63,992 nt of DNA from an uncultured Lachnospiraceae bacterium (GTDB lineage: Bacteria > Bacillota > Clostridia > Lachnospirales > Lachnospiraceae). The stretch covers positions 1-63,992 of the forward strand of contig CANREG010000006.1 in assembly GCA_947629565.1 (NCBI GenBank), written 5' to 3'. A program made the translations under genes and the position numbers. Positions within the stretch are counted from its first letter, which is position 1, and every line of letters begins with the position of its first letter. The notes beneath the pieces were generated by a model. The model ran no database searches and was not told the DNA's origin. It saw nothing but the letters and a program-made list of their open reading frames with translations. Positions 6,988 to 16,317 of the stretch are shown one piece after another.

Positions 6988-7998
6988 ATGATGAACATCC
7001 GGGAGAAGTTAGAGCTGTGGGAGCATGAATATCTATGTGAATATGCGGCGTTTTCCGACCAGTCCAAGGGACGGGATGTGGACGAGCCAAAATGCGATGT
7101 GCGGACCATTTACCAGCGGGACCGGGACCGGATTTTGCATAGCAAATCCTTTCGGCGGCTGAAGGAAAAGACGCAGGTATTCCTGTCTCCGGAGGGAGAC
7201 CATTACCGGACGAGGCTTACCCATACCCTGGAAGTATCTCAGACCGCAAGGACCATTGCGCGGGCGTTGCGTCTGAATGAAGAACTGACGGAGGCCATAG
7301 CCTTAGGCCATGATTTGGGGCATACGCCATTTGGACATGCGGGGGAGCGGGCCTTAAACGAGGTGTGCTCTAAAGGGTTCAAACACAATGAACAGAGTAT
7401 CCGGGTGGTGGAGCGTTTAGAGAAAAAAGGAAGAGGATTAAACCTGTCTGTGGAGGTGCGGGACGGCATTTTAAATCACAAGACCACGGGCAATCCGTCC
7501 ACTTTAGAGGGGAAAATTGTACAGTTAGCGGATAAAATCGCATATATTAACCATGATATAGATGACGCCATACGGGGAGAAATCCTGACGGAAGAGGAAC
7601 TGCCGGAGGAATGTACCCGTTTACTTGGGAACCGGACCAGAGACCGGTTGAATACCATTATCCATGATGTGATTGCCAACAGCGAGGGAACGGGTGATAT
7701 TGTCTGCTCCGCAGAAATCCGCCAGGCCATGACGGGGCTGCGCACCTTTTTGTTTGACCGGGTTTATACCAATCCGGTGGCGAAGGGCGAAGAGGGAAAG
7801 GCAAAGCGGATGCTGCAGGAACTCTTTAATTACTACAGCGTTCATCCGGACAACATGCCGGAGGAATTTATCCGGATGGTGGAACAGGGGGAAGACCGGG
7901 AAGTGGTCGTCTGTGATTATATTGCGGGAATGACGGACAACTATGCGGTGTTAAAGTTCCAGGAAGCCTTTGAACCCATGGGCTGGAAATGGAAGTAA
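6988..7998 (+). CDS. dgt: dGTPase-family HD phosphohydrolase (dNTP triphosphohydrolase)
   Basis: Hydrolyses dGTP or other dNTPs to the deoxynucleoside and triphosphate. The HD-domain metal ligands are visible: H in RLTHTLEVSQTAR, HD in LGHDLGHTPFGHAGERAL, and D in LADKIAYINHDIDDAIRG. The length of about 336 aa fits the shorter Firmicute form. I chose the ATG at 6988 (or 6991), preceded by AAAGGAAG. Only 12 bases separate it from dnaG, so a dgt-dnaG-rpoD operon is likely, an arrangement common in Clostridia. Confidence 0.93.
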   Translation: MMNIREKLELWEHEYLCEYAAFSDQSKGRDVDEPKCDVRTIYQRDRDRILHSKSFRRLKEKTQVFLSPEGDHYRTRLTHTLEVSQTARTIARALRLNEELTEAIALGHDLGHTPFGHAGERALNEVCSKGFKHNEQSIRVVERLEKKGRGLNLSVEVRDGILNHKTTGNPSTLEGKIVQLADKIAYINHDIDDAIRGEILTEEELPEECTRLLGNRTRDRLNTIIHDVIANSEGTGDIVCSAEIRQAMTGLRTFLFDRVYTNPVAKGEEGKAKRMLQELFNYYSVHPDNMPEEFIRMVEQGEDREVVVCDYIAGMTDNYAVLKFQEAFEPMGWKWK

Positions 7999-8010
7999 GG
8001 GGGATGCGGA

Positions 8011-9783
8011 TTGTATTATTCAGACGAGATAATTGAAGAAGTGCGCTCCCGGAACGATATCGTAGATGTAATAGGAAGTTATGTCAACCTAAAGAAAAAG
8101 GGAAATTCCTATTCGGCCTGCTGTCCGTTTCACCATGAGAAGACGCCCTCCTTTCATGTCAGCCGGGACAAGCAGATGTATCACTGCTTTGGCTGTGACG
8201 CGGGAGGCAATGTCTATACCTTTTTGATGGAGCATGAGAATATGACTTTTCCGGAGGCGTTAGAAACATTGGCGGAGCGGGCCGGCATTAAGCTGCCGGA
8301 GAAAAGCATGTCCCCGGAGGCGAAGCAGCAAAATGACCTGCGTACCCGGATAAAGGAGATGAACCGGCTGGCGGCAGGGTATTTTCATTATCTGCTAAAA
8401 TCAGAGCGAGGAACCCACGCCATGGAGTATCTTAAGGGCAGGGGGCTCACGGATGAGACGATACAGCGTTTTGGACTGGGATTTTCGGATGTGTACAGTG
8501 ATGATTTGTATCAATACCTGAAAAGCAAGGGATGTACAGATGAGGAATTGAAGGATTCCGGATTGGTCCGGTTTGATGAAAAGCATGGCGCGTCAGACCG
8601 GTTCTGGAACCGGGTTATGTACCCGATTGCTGACGCCAACAACCGGGTAATCGGTTTTGGCGGGAGGGTAATGGGAGACGCCAAACCCAAATATATTAAT
8701 ACCCAGGATACGCCGGTCTTTGACAAGAGCCGCAACCTTTACGGATTGAATTATGCCAAAAAAAGTAAGCGGCCAGGGATCATTTTCTGCGAGGGTTATA
8801 TGGACGTAATTGCCATGCATCAGGCGGGTTTTGATAATGCGGTTGCCTCTTTGGGAACTGCTCTTACGCCGGGGCAGGTCAATTTGATTAAGCGGTATAC
8901 GGACCGGGTATATCTGGCCTATGACAGTGACGAGGCGGGAACCAAGGCGGCGCTGCGGGCGTTGGAGATTATGAGGGAGTTTGAACTGCCTGCGAGGGTG
9001 ATATCCCTAAAGCCCTATAAGGACCCCGACGAATTGATTCAGGCGGAAGGGACGGAGGAATTTGAACGGCGCATTGTAAAGGCCCGAAGCGGTACGATGT
9101 TTGAAATCGATATTTTGGCAGATAATTATAATCAGGAGGATCCCCAGGAAAGGACTGAATTTCAGAAGGAAGCGGCGAAAAAACTGTCTGTAATTGAAGA
9201 ACCTTTAGAGAGAAATAATTATATTGACAGTGTGGCGGAGAAATATCAAATGGATGCCGCCGCCCTGAAAGAGATTGTCACCAAATATGGAATTGCGGGA
9301 ACGGCAAGGGTTAATCTGTCCGGTTTTCAGGAAAAAAGATCCAAAGGGGAAACAGGGGCGGATAAAGACGACCAAATGCTTAAGGCGGAGCGTTTACTGA
9401 TTACCTGGCTTATCAATGAAAGCTCCCTGTTTGATGCATTAAATGGCGTCCTGTCTCCGGAAGATTTCTATGAACCTGTCTATCACAGCATTGCAGAGGA
9501 ACTGTTTACCCAGTATAAGGCGGAGGGAAAGGTTACCCCGGCGGCCATATTAGATCACTACCAAAGCAAAGAAGAGCATGATAAGATTGCAGGCATTATG
9601 CAGCAGGATTTTGATATGGAGATTGCGCAGGAGGAAAAGGCAAAGACTGTCACGGATCTGGTGAGGACGGTAAAAGAACGCAGTATTTTACACCAGTTAG
9701 ACAATGCCAAGGGAGATTTGACAAAGATTAATCAACTGATGATGGAAAAAGCGCGGATACAAAAGCTGATTATCAGGTTGTGA
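8011..9783 (+). CDS. dnaG: DNA primase DnaG
   Basis: Makes RNA primers at the replication fork with the replicative helicase. The N-terminal CHC2 zinc domain has C38, H41, C59 and C62 (CPFHHEKTPSFHV...YHCFGC). The TOPRIM domain shows IIFCEGYMDVIAMHQ, near 255, and YDSDEAG. The C-terminal helicase-binding region runs from about 455 to 590. At 590 aa the length is normal. The start is TTG at 8011 with GGGGGAT upstream. The nearby ATG at 8004 is out of frame. Confidence 0.97.
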   Translation: MYYSDEIIEEVRSRNDIVDVIGSYVNLKKKGNSYSACCPFHHEKTPSFHVSRDKQMYHCFGCDAGGNVYTFLMEHENMTFPEALETLAERAGIKLPEKSMSPEAKQQNDLRTRIKEMNRLAAGYFHYLLKSERGTHAMEYLKGRGLTDETIQRFGLGFSDVYSDDLYQYLKSKGCTDEELKDSGLVRFDEKHGASDRFWNRVMYPIADANNRVIGFGGRVMGDAKPKYINTQDTPVFDKSRNLYGLNYAKKSKRPGIIFCEGYMDVIAMHQAGFDNAVASLGTALTPGQVNLIKRYTDRVYLAYDSDEAGTKAALRALEIMREFELPARVISLKPYKDPDELIQAEGTEEFERRIVKARSGTMFEIDILADNYNQEDPQERTEFQKEAAKKLSVIEEPLERNNYIDSVAEKYQMDAAALKEIVTKYGIAGTARVNLSGFQEKRSKGETGADKDDQMLKAERLLITWLINESSLFDALNGVLSPEDFYEPVYHSIAEELFTQYKAEGKVTPAAILDHYQSKEEHDKIAGIMQQDFDMEIAQEEKAKTVTDLVRTVKERSILHQLDNAKGDLTKINQLMMEKARIQKLIIRL

Positions 9784-9828
9784 ATATAGATGTGACAAAG
9801 GAAAGCCAATATAAGGAAGGATGGAACG

Positions 9829-11055
9829 ATGGAAGAACAAAAAACAAATACAGTAGATGAAGAAAAATTTGAGGCAAAGCTAAAGGAGCTCTTAGCTATT
9901 GCCAAGAAAAGGAAGAATGTAATCGAGGATACCGAGATTATATCCTGTTTTGCCACCAGCAAGGATATTGAACTGACCACGGAGCTTATGGAGAGGATAT
10001 TCGATTTTCTTGAGAAAAATAAGGTAGACGTCCTTACTATTTCCGAGGATGAGGACGAGCCGGACGAGGACGCCCTTTTAGAAGTGGAGAATGACGAAGA
10101 CCTGGCTGTAGAGAAGATCGATCTGTCTGTTCCGGAAGGAACCAACATTGAGGATCCGGTCAGGATGTATCTGAAAGAGATTGGAAAAGTCCCTCTTCTG
10201 AGCGCGGAGGAAGAAATTACTCTTGCACAGGAGATGGAAGCGGGCGATGCGGCGGCAATTCAATTACAGGAAGACGACGGTTCGCTGGATCAGGATACCA
10301 AGGAGGAACTGGAAAGACTGGTTGACATAGGAGATAACGCCAAGAAGAAGCTTTCAGAAGCAAACTTAAGGCTGGTTGTCAGCATAGCCAAGCGCTATGT
10401 GGGACGTGGGATGCTGTTCCTTGACCTGATTCAGGAGGGAAATCTGGGATTAATCAAGGCTGTGGAAAAGTTTGATTACCGCAAGGGATATAAATTTTCT
10501 ACTTATGCTACCTGGTGGATTCGCCAGGCCATTACCAGAGCCATTGCCGACCAGGCCAGAACAATCCGGATACCGGTGCATATGGTGGAGACGATTAATA
10601 AGTTAATCCGGGTGTCCAGACAGCTTTTACAGGAGTTGGGGCGGGAACCTTCGCCGGAGGAAATTGCAGAGGAGATGGAAATTCCTGTTGAGCGCGTCCG
10701 CGAGATTTTGAAGATTTCTCAGGAGCCGGTTTCTTTAGAAACTCCCATTGGAGAGGAGGAGGACAGCCATTTAGGCGATTTTATCCAGGACGAGAATGTT
10801 CCGGTACCGGCGGATGCAGCAGCCTTTACTCTGTTAAAGGAACAGTTGGTAGAGGTACTTTCCACCCTGACGGAGCGGGAACAGAAGGTGTTGCGGCTCC
10901 GCTTTGGATTAGATGACGGACGGGCGAGAACCTTAGAGGAGGTAGGCAAGGAATTTAACGTTACCAGAGAGCGTATCCGCCAGATTGAGGCAAAGGCCCT
11001 GCGTAAATTAAGGCATCCGAGCCGCAGCCGTAAATTAAGGGATTATCTGGAGTAG
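9829..11055 (+). CDS. rpoD: Primary sigma factor RpoD/SigA
   Basis: The housekeeping sigma factor. Visible parts are the acidic region 1.1, region 1.2 ([22 protein letters not shown]), region 2 with the DNA-melting/-10 helix ([20 protein letters not shown]), region 3, and the region 4.2 helix-turn-helix ([20 protein letters not shown]) near the C-terminus. The 408-aa length is typical of Firmicute SigA. It follows dnaG by 45 bases, the classic macromolecular-synthesis operon order without rpsU. Confidence 0.98.
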   Translation: MEEQKTNTVDEEKFEAKLKELLAIAKKRKNVIEDTEIISCFATSKDIELTTELMERIFDFLEKNKVDVLTISEDEDEPDEDALLEVENDEDLAVEKIDLSVPEGTNIEDPVRMYLKEIGKVPLLSAEEEITLAQEMEAGDAAAIQLQEDDGSLDQDTKEELERLVDIGDNAKKKLSEANLRLVVSIAKRYVGRGMLFLDLIQEGNLGLIKAVEKFDYRKGYKFSTYATWWIRQAITRAIADQARTIRIPVHMVETINKLIRVSRQLLQELGREPSPEEIAEEMEIPVERVREILKISQEPVSLETPIGEEEDSHLGDFIQDENVPVPADAAAFTLLKEQLVEVLSTLTEREQKVLRLRFGLDDGRARTLEEVGKEFNVTRERIRQIEAKALRKLRHPSRSRKLRDYLE

Positions 11056-11059
11056 AAGG

Positions 11060-11866
11060 ATGTTGTCAAAAAGAATGGAGGCAGTGGCGGGTATGGTTCC
11101 AACCGGCTGTCCTGTTGTGGCGGATGTCGGATGCGATCATGCCTATGTGTCCATTGCGCTGGTTGAAAGGCGCATAGCCCGTAAGGTCATTGCCATGGAT
11201 GTGCGGAAAGGTCCGCTGGCCATTGCAGCGGACAATATAAACGAAGCCGGTCTTACTGAACGGATTGAATTGCGTTTAGGAGACGGACTTGCAATGCTGC
11301 GGCGGGACGAAGTGGATGCCATAGTGATTGCGGGTATGGGCGGTCTTTTGACGAAGCGTATATTAGAGCAGGGGATGGATATCTTATCTGGCAAAAAGCC
11401 GCCGGTGTTAATCTTGCAGCCCCAGTCGGATATACGGGAAGTGCGGATATTTTTACACAGCAGCGCATATCATATTGTGCAGGAAAAAATGCTTGTGGAA
11501 GAGGGCAAATATTATACAGTGATGCGGGCGGAGCCGGGGAAAAAAGCGCAGATTACAGGGACCATTTCAGGTGAGGACGGAAGCTGTTATTGGCATGTGG
11601 CGGCTGAGGATGGTAGTATTTTGCGGTATACATATGCGGACTGGGAATACGGACGGTATAACTTAGAACACAGGGACGAGATTTTGCATTCTTATCTTTT
11701 GAAGGAACGCAGTAAATTGTTGGAAATCCGGAAAAATATCAGGAAAAATCAAAAGACCTCCCTGCCGGGAAAGACAATGGAGCGTTTAGACGAGGTCTGC
11801 CGACAGCTGCAGGAAAACGAAGCAGCCTTACGGCAGTATTACGGGGAACGGATACAGGAGGAATGA
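11060..11866 (+). CDS. trmK: tRNA (adenine-22-N1)-methyltransferase TrmK
   Basis: SAM-dependent methyltransferase that forms m1A22 in tRNA. The Rossmann SAM site is VADVGCDHAYVSIAL (about 20-34), the acidic strand end is VIAMDVRKGP, and the TrmK-type motif is IAGMGG followed by LILQPQSD. A coiled C-terminal domain follows. At 268 aa it is slightly longer than the Bacillus enzyme. It starts 4 bases after rpoD and is surely co-transcribed, the usual rpoD-trmK-nif3 order. Confidence 0.93.
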   Translation: MLSKRMEAVAGMVPTGCPVVADVGCDHAYVSIALVERRIARKVIAMDVRKGPLAIAADNINEAGLTERIELRLGDGLAMLRRDEVDAIVIAGMGGLLTKRILEQGMDILSGKKPPVLILQPQSDIREVRIFLHSSAYHIVQEKMLVEEGKYYTVMRAEPGKKAQITGTISGEDGSCYWHVAAEDGSILRYTYADWEYGRYNLEHRDEILHSYLLKERSKLLEIRKNIRKNQKTSLPGKTMERLDEVCRQLQENEAALRQYYGERIQEE

Positions 11867-11869
11867 GAA

Positions 11870-12664
11870 TTGAAATGCAGTGAGATTATGGAGGCGTTAA
11901 GAAGACTTTCGCCGGAGCAGTATGCCTGCGACTGGGACAATGTGGGGCTATTAGTGGGCAGAAAGGATAAAGAGGTAAGGAAAATCATGGTGGCTTTGGA
12001 CGCCTCTAAGGAAGTGGTGTCGCTGGCGGCTGACCGGAAAGTGGATATGCTGATTACCCACCATCCCATGATTTTTTCTTCCCTGAAAAAGATAAATGAG
12101 GACGACTTTGTTGCGGAAAAAGCGTTGGTTCTAGCGGAGCATGGCGTCAGCTATTATGCCATGCACACCAATTTTGACGCAGTGGGAGGAATGGCGGAAT
12201 TAGCAGCGGGAAAGCAGTATTTAGACCTTAGGGACACTTCACCGATTGTCCTTTCCGGCGAGACCGGGGAAGGCATGGGCAGATATGGGAAGCTGCCCCG
12301 CCCTATGACGGCAGAAGAGGCGGCGGAGTATGTCAAGGAGAAATTCGGCCTTTCTTTTGTCCTGCTGTATCAGGGACAGGACACAAAGAATCAGGTGTTT
12401 GAGAAGATTGCCGTATTGCCAGGCTCCGGGAAAAGCGAGATGCTGCAGGTAAAGGAGCAGGGGTATTCCCTGTACCTAACCGGAGACTACGGACACCATG
12501 GCGGATTAGATGCCATTGACATGGGAATGACAGTAATCGACGCCACCCATTACGGATTAGAGCATATATTTATTGCATATATCAGCGGTTATCTCCGGGA
12601 TACCTTCGGGGACGCCGTCGAGATCATAGAGACAGATGCAGGCTGTCCGGTAAAGGTGATATAG
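11870..12664 (+). CDS. Nif3-like dinuclear metal-centre protein (YqfO family)
   Basis: A short Nif3/YqfO/DUF34 protein of 264 aa. Metal-binding signatures are DMLITHHPMIFSSL (about 62-75), HTNFDAVGGMAEL near 100, and the C-terminal GLEHI with a downstream glutamate. The family folds around a dinuclear metal site. Proposed roles include GTP cyclohydrolase-like activity, but function is unsettled. It starts at TTG 11870, with AGGAGG placed inside the 3' end of trmK, so translation is probably coupled. Confidence 0.9.
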   Translation: MKCSEIMEALRRLSPEQYACDWDNVGLLVGRKDKEVRKIMVALDASKEVVSLAADRKVDMLITHHPMIFSSLKKINEDDFVAEKALVLAEHGVSYYAMHTNFDAVGGMAELAAGKQYLDLRDTSPIVLSGETGEGMGRYGKLPRPMTAEEAAEYVKEKFGLSFVLLYQGQDTKNQVFEKIAVLPGSGKSEMLQVKEQGYSLYLTGDYGHHGGLDAIDMGMTVIDATHYGLEHIFIAYISGYLRDTFGDAVEIIETDAGCPVKVI

Positions 12665-12691
12665 GGACAGCGTATAAGGAGGAATAGGGTT

Positions 12692-14350
12692 ATGATTCAG
12701 GTTACAATCGGTGATAAAACTCATGAGGTGGAAGAAGGCGTTTCACTTGAGGAATTAGCGGTAAAGTATGGCACATGCGAAAAAGGGGATATCGTGCTGG
12801 CTTATATGGACAATCACTTATGCGAACTTTACAAGACGGTACAGGAATCTACCGAGGTCCGGTTTGTGTCCACAGCAGAGAAAATCGGATTTGATACCTA
12901 TAAGCGGAGCATGATACTAATGATGATGAAGGCGTTCCGGGATGTGCTAAGAACCAAAGGCGCTACAGGAAGAATCCGGGTTTTGTTCTCTGTCAGCAAG
13001 GGATTTTACTGCGAATTAGAAAGCAGGGAAGTAAATCTTAGCCAGGAGCTTTTAAATGAGGTTGAGGACAAAATGAGGCAGCTGGTCCGGGCAGATATTC
13101 CCATTGTGAAAAATACTTATAAATCCCACGATTTAATGAAGCGTTTTGAAGCGCAGGGCAGAAAGGATAAGGTGCAGCTTTTCAAATACCGCAGGGCATC
13201 TAACGCCAATGTGTACCGGTTAGATGATTTTGAGGATTACTACTATGGATTTATGGTGACATCTACAAGGTATCTCAAATTTTTTGCCCTCTATGCGTAT
13301 GAGGACGGTTTTGTGCTGCAGCTTCCGGCCCGCTCGAACTTAGGGGAAATCGCAGAATTTAATCCGCAGAAGAAGCTGTTTTCCGTATTAAAGCAGGCTG
13401 ACGACTGGGGCGTGATGTTAAATGTGGATACCGTAGGCGGCTTAAACGACGCTATTGCCAACGGGGAGATTAATGACCTGATGTTGGTGCAGGAAGCCCT
13501 GCAGGAGAAAAATATTGCAAAGATTGCCGAGAGAATCTGCAAGGAGGATAAGAAAATTATCTTAATCGCAGGTCCGAGTTCTTCCGGAAAAACCTCCTTT
13601 TCCCACAGACTGAGCATCCAGCTTAGGGCTATGGGAATGCGTCCCCACCCGGTGGCTCTTGACAATTATTTTGTGAACCGGGAGCATACGCCGAAGGACG
13701 AGAACGGCAATTATGATTTTGAGTGCTTAGAGGCGGTGGACGTGGCGCAGTTCAATGAAGATATGATGCGCCTGTTAAACGGAGAAGAGGTCAAAATGCC
13801 CACCTTTAATTTCCTGTTGGGAAAAAGAGAATACAGGGGCAACACTCTGAAATTAGAGGAAAGTGACGTACTGGTTATCGAGGGCATTCACGGCCTGAAC
13901 CCAAAAATGTCAGAAAGGCTTCCGGATGACAGCAAATTTAAGATTTATATCAGCGCATTAACCCAGTTAAATGTAGACGAACACAACCGGGTGGCAACCA
14001 CAGACGGGCGGCTGATCCGCCGGATTGTGCGGGATGCCAGAACCAGAGGCAATACAGCCCAGATGACGATTTCCATGTGGGAGTCTGTAAGGCGGGGCGA
14101 GGAACACAATATATTCCCCTATCAGGAGGAAGCGGATGTCATGTTCAACTCTGCCCTGATCTATGAACTCAGCGTAATCAAGCCCTATGTGGAGCCCCTG
14201 TTATTTGCAATCCCCAAGGACGCAAAAGAATACCAGGAGGCCAAGCGCTTACTCAAATTCTTAGACTACTTTTTGGGCGTCGGCTCCGAAAACATACCCA
14301 ACAACAGTATCCTCCGGGAATTTGTGGGCGGCAGTTGTTTCCCTGTCTGA
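12692..14350 (+). CDS. Nucleoside kinase with N-terminal TGS and ThrRS-like domains
   Basis: A 552-aa multidomain protein: TGS domain at about 1-65, a threonyl/alanyl-tRNA synthetase-like second domain (about 70-250), then a uridine kinase/phosphoribulokinase-type P-loop kinase (IAGPSSSGKTSFSHRLS, near 290). Family members phosphorylate nucleosides such as uridine or cytidine. The exact substrate is not predictable. It lies 27 bases after the Nif3-like gene. Its last codons and stop (14345-14355) form one side of the outermost stem of palindrome copy 2, so the gene end and the element overlap. Confidence 0.9.
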   Translation: MIQVTIGDKTHEVEEGVSLEELAVKYGTCEKGDIVLAYMDNHLCELYKTVQESTEVRFVSTAEKIGFDTYKRSMILMMMKAFRDVLRTKGATGRIRVLFSVSKGFYCELESREVNLSQELLNEVEDKMRQLVRADIPIVKNTYKSHDLMKRFEAQGRKDKVQLFKYRRASNANVYRLDDFEDYYYGFMVTSTRYLKFFALYAYEDGFVLQLPARSNLGEIAEFNPQKKLFSVLKQADDWGVMLNVDTVGGLNDAIANGEINDLMLVQEALQEKNIAKIAERICKEDKKIILIAGPSSSGKTSFSHRLSIQLRAMGMRPHPVALDNYFVNREHTPKDENGNYDFECLEAVDVAQFNEDMMRLLNGEEVKMPTFNFLLGKREYRGNTLKLEESDVLVIEGIHGLNPKMSERLPDDSKFKIYISALTQLNVDEHNRVATTDGRLIRRIVRDARTRGNTAQMTISMWESVRRGEEHNIFPYQEEADVMFNSALIYELSVIKPYVEPLLFAIPKDAKEYQEAKRLLKFLDYFLGVGSENIPNNSILREFVGGSCFPV

Positions 14351-14875
14351 CCCTGTATAAATTTTATCTTTTTGCGGATATCTCTCTATTATCCTTAGAC
14401 GTATATTTGTGAAACCGCCACAGGATAATCCTTTCCCATTTTCCCGCACTGCCATCGGTTTTAAGAAATCCTGCTGCCGGGCCCTCCTGCATATTAGATT
14501 GCACGTGCTCACGAAGAACTCGCACCGGGAAGGGGTGGCTGGGAAACATTTGCAGCCCCTTTGAAAACGCCGGTACTTGCGAAGGCCCTGTAATATCAGC
14601 CATTAAGTGCATGATTAGAGGGGCCTTCGCTTATGTACCGCTGCGTTTTCGACAGAGCGCAAGCGTGGCTGCAAAATGTTTGCCCAGCACCCCAAACCCG
14701 GTGCTCAGACACTTCTTTGCACGTGCAATATGCAGGAGAACCCGGCAGCGGATTTCTAAAAAACCGCGTGTCGGGAAAATTGGGATAAGGATTACCTGCG
14801 GCGGTAGTCCACGAATATTTTAGAGGATAATAGAGAGATATCCGCTTAAAAACCTTGAAACAGGCAGGGGCAGAC
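14345..14875. repeat. Giant imperfect palindrome, copy 2 (~531 bp), inverted relative to copy 1
   Basis: Same two-arm design as copy 1, in the opposite orientation. The outer pair is GTCTGACCCTG (14345-14355) with CAGGGGCAGAC (14865-14875). Next, a 21-base perfect pair runs 14374-14394 against 14825-14845. The apex is GCGAAGGCCC (14579-14588) with GGGCCTTCGC (14621-14630). GCACGTGC lies at 14501-14508 and 14719-14726. Specific matches: 14650-14669 is the reverse complement of 4135-4154, and 14441-14460 of 4345-4364. Frames inside it (such as 14611-14823) look accidental. Confidence 0.9.
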
Positions 14876-14910
14876 GGTGCAAAAAAATGGGGAAAATGTG
14901 TCGGAAAAGG

Positions 14911-14939
14911 ATGACAAAAATGGCAGGATATGTTATAAT
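14911..14939 (+). promoter_or_regulatory. Promoter of the unknown gene at 15011
   Basis: ATGACA (14911-14916), 17 bases, TATAAT (14934-14939). It begins 36 bases after palindrome copy 2. Confidence 0.75.
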
Positions 14940-15010
14940 TAGGACATCAGAAAAGTTTTCTTGTTTCCAGTCGTTTTCGTGTGTTTGCAACTCGTGAAGG
15001 AGGGCTGTCT

Positions 15011-15730
15011 ATGGATACTTCAGATCAGAAATTCAACCTATTGCAGATGAAAGAATATTTTGAGAGCCAGATTCCTAATATACGGGTGCTAAGCGATATG
15101 ACCTTAAGCGAATCTGATTTCAGAAGCTTAGGCGCCAGGCTTAAGTCCGCATTTTCCTTTACAGACAAAAAGGATGGAATACAGGACATTATGCTCTGTT
15201 ATCTGGTGTACTGGGTATACGCCTTGATTTACTGGAAGGAAGAGACAGGGATTCATGATGAGCTTACCGATTATTGCGCTAAGCTTCCCCAGTATCAGTT
15301 AAGACATCATTTTGAGATGCTGCTGGATATTTTTGCCGATTATAACATTGACGATTTCGGGTATCGGGCGAACAGTATTGAGGAACTTTGCTCCATGCTG
15401 ATTGCAAGGCATGCGGGGATTCCCAATGATGAGAAGTATCAGGTCTTTGAACTGATTGATGATTATCGGAACCAGAATGTGTCGGTTGATTCCATGGTGG
15501 AGGATATCTATGAGCATCTTCCGTATAAGAGCCGCTATATTTTCTCTTTACTGGATGCATCGTCCAGACAGGACATGATTTGGGAGGTGCGTACCATTAT
15601 GGCGGAGGTCTGCTCCGGGGCCTACAGCCGGGATATGCTGCTTGTAAAGTATCCGAGAACTTCTGTAAGTTTAATTGATTACTGTTACTACTGGCAGGAG
15701 GGAAGGTCGTTGTTGAATCAGGCGAGATAG
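15011..15730 (+). CDS. Conserved-looking hypothetical protein, 239 aa
   Basis: Not recognised. The product looks soluble and mostly helical, rich in acidic and aromatic residues, with one hydrophobic helix (MLCYLVYWVYALIYW, about 63-77) that is probably buried rather than a clear membrane anchor. There is no signal peptide. The ATG at 15011 has a perfect GAAGGAGGG; the earlier in-frame ATG at 14981 lacks one. It has its own promoter and a strong terminator, so it is a single-gene unit. Confidence 0.8.
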   Translation: MDTSDQKFNLLQMKEYFESQIPNIRVLSDMTLSESDFRSLGARLKSAFSFTDKKDGIQDIMLCYLVYWVYALIYWKEETGIHDELTDYCAKLPQYQLRHHFEMLLDIFADYNIDDFGYRANSIEELCSMLIARHAGIPNDEKYQVFELIDDYRNQNVSVDSMVEDIYEHLPYKSRYIFSLLDASSRQDMIWEVRTIMAEVCSGAYSRDMLLVKYPRTSVSLIDYCYYWQEGRSLLNQAR

Positions 15731-15767
15731 AATGTAACGGCGTCCCTGCCGGGGCGCCTCAACATAA

Positions 15768-15806
15768 AGAGAAGACTGCGGGTTTTGGCCTGTAGTCTTC
15801 TTTTTT
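15768..15806 (+). terminator. Terminator, probably serving rnpB too
   Basis: AGAAGACT...AGTCTTCT stem followed by TTTTTT on the plus strand. On the minus strand the same stem lies about 50 bases past the rnpB 3' end, followed by a weaker CTTTATGTT. Confidence 0.85.
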
Positions 15807-15856
15807 GCGTCGGCATTCCGATGGGAAATGCATACGCATAGAGGTTATAGGAAAAT

Positions 15857-16217
15857 GACTCAGACGATAAGCCGGGTTATGTCGTTGAATGGTCATCTAT
15901 CTAGGCCGGCTGTTACCAGCGGGCTCAAGCGACCTACCCGAAAACGTGACGGGCCGCCACATTGTTTTCTGTTCGGTCTTGCTTCGGATGGGGTTTACAG
16001 AGCCTGTCCTGTTACCAGAACAGCGGTGAGCTCTTACCTCGCCTTTCCACCCTTACCAGACGAACCCTGCATGGCAGAGAAGACTGGCGGTATATTTCTG
16101 TTGCACTGGCCTGGGAGTCGCCTCCACCGGACGTTATCCGGCATCCTGCCCTGTGAAGCCCGGACTTTCCTCACCTGCAGCCTTTCGGCGTTGCAGCCGC
16201 GACCATTTGTCTGAGTC
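15857..16217 (-). ncRNA. rnpB: RNase P RNA, bacterial class A
   Basis: Catalytic RNA of RNase P, which matures tRNA 5' ends. On the minus strand the 5' end GACTCAGAC (16209-16217) pairs with the 3' end GTCTGAGTC (15857-15865) as P1. The universal GAGGAAAGTCCGGGC core (P4 5' side) follows about 45 bases in, and the 3' core ACATAACCCGGCTTATCG matches the conserved P4 3' side. The length of about 361 fits class A. Plus-strand frames over this region are shadows. Confidence 0.96.
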
Positions 16218-16223
16218 GGGAAA

Positions 16224-16252
16224 ATTTTAGCACAATTTTAATCAATCTTCAA
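16224..16252 (-). promoter_or_regulatory. Promoter of rnpB
   Basis: On the minus strand, TTGAAG (16252-16247), 17 bases, TAAAAT (16229-16224), with the RNA start 7 bases beyond. Confidence 0.82.
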
Positions 16253-16317
16253 TCATTTTTGAGAGAAATAAGGGAATATCGAAGGAGGAAGCGCTAATGG
16301 TTTTAGGGGCGCATAGC

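Noticed and set aside
14611-14823. 70-aa open frame inside palindrome copy 2
   Set aside because: Lies wholly in the palindromic element, with no RBS or recognisable protein features.
15828-16214. 128-aa plus-strand open frame
   Set aside because: It lies across the RNase P RNA gene on the other strand, whose core sequences are unmistakable.
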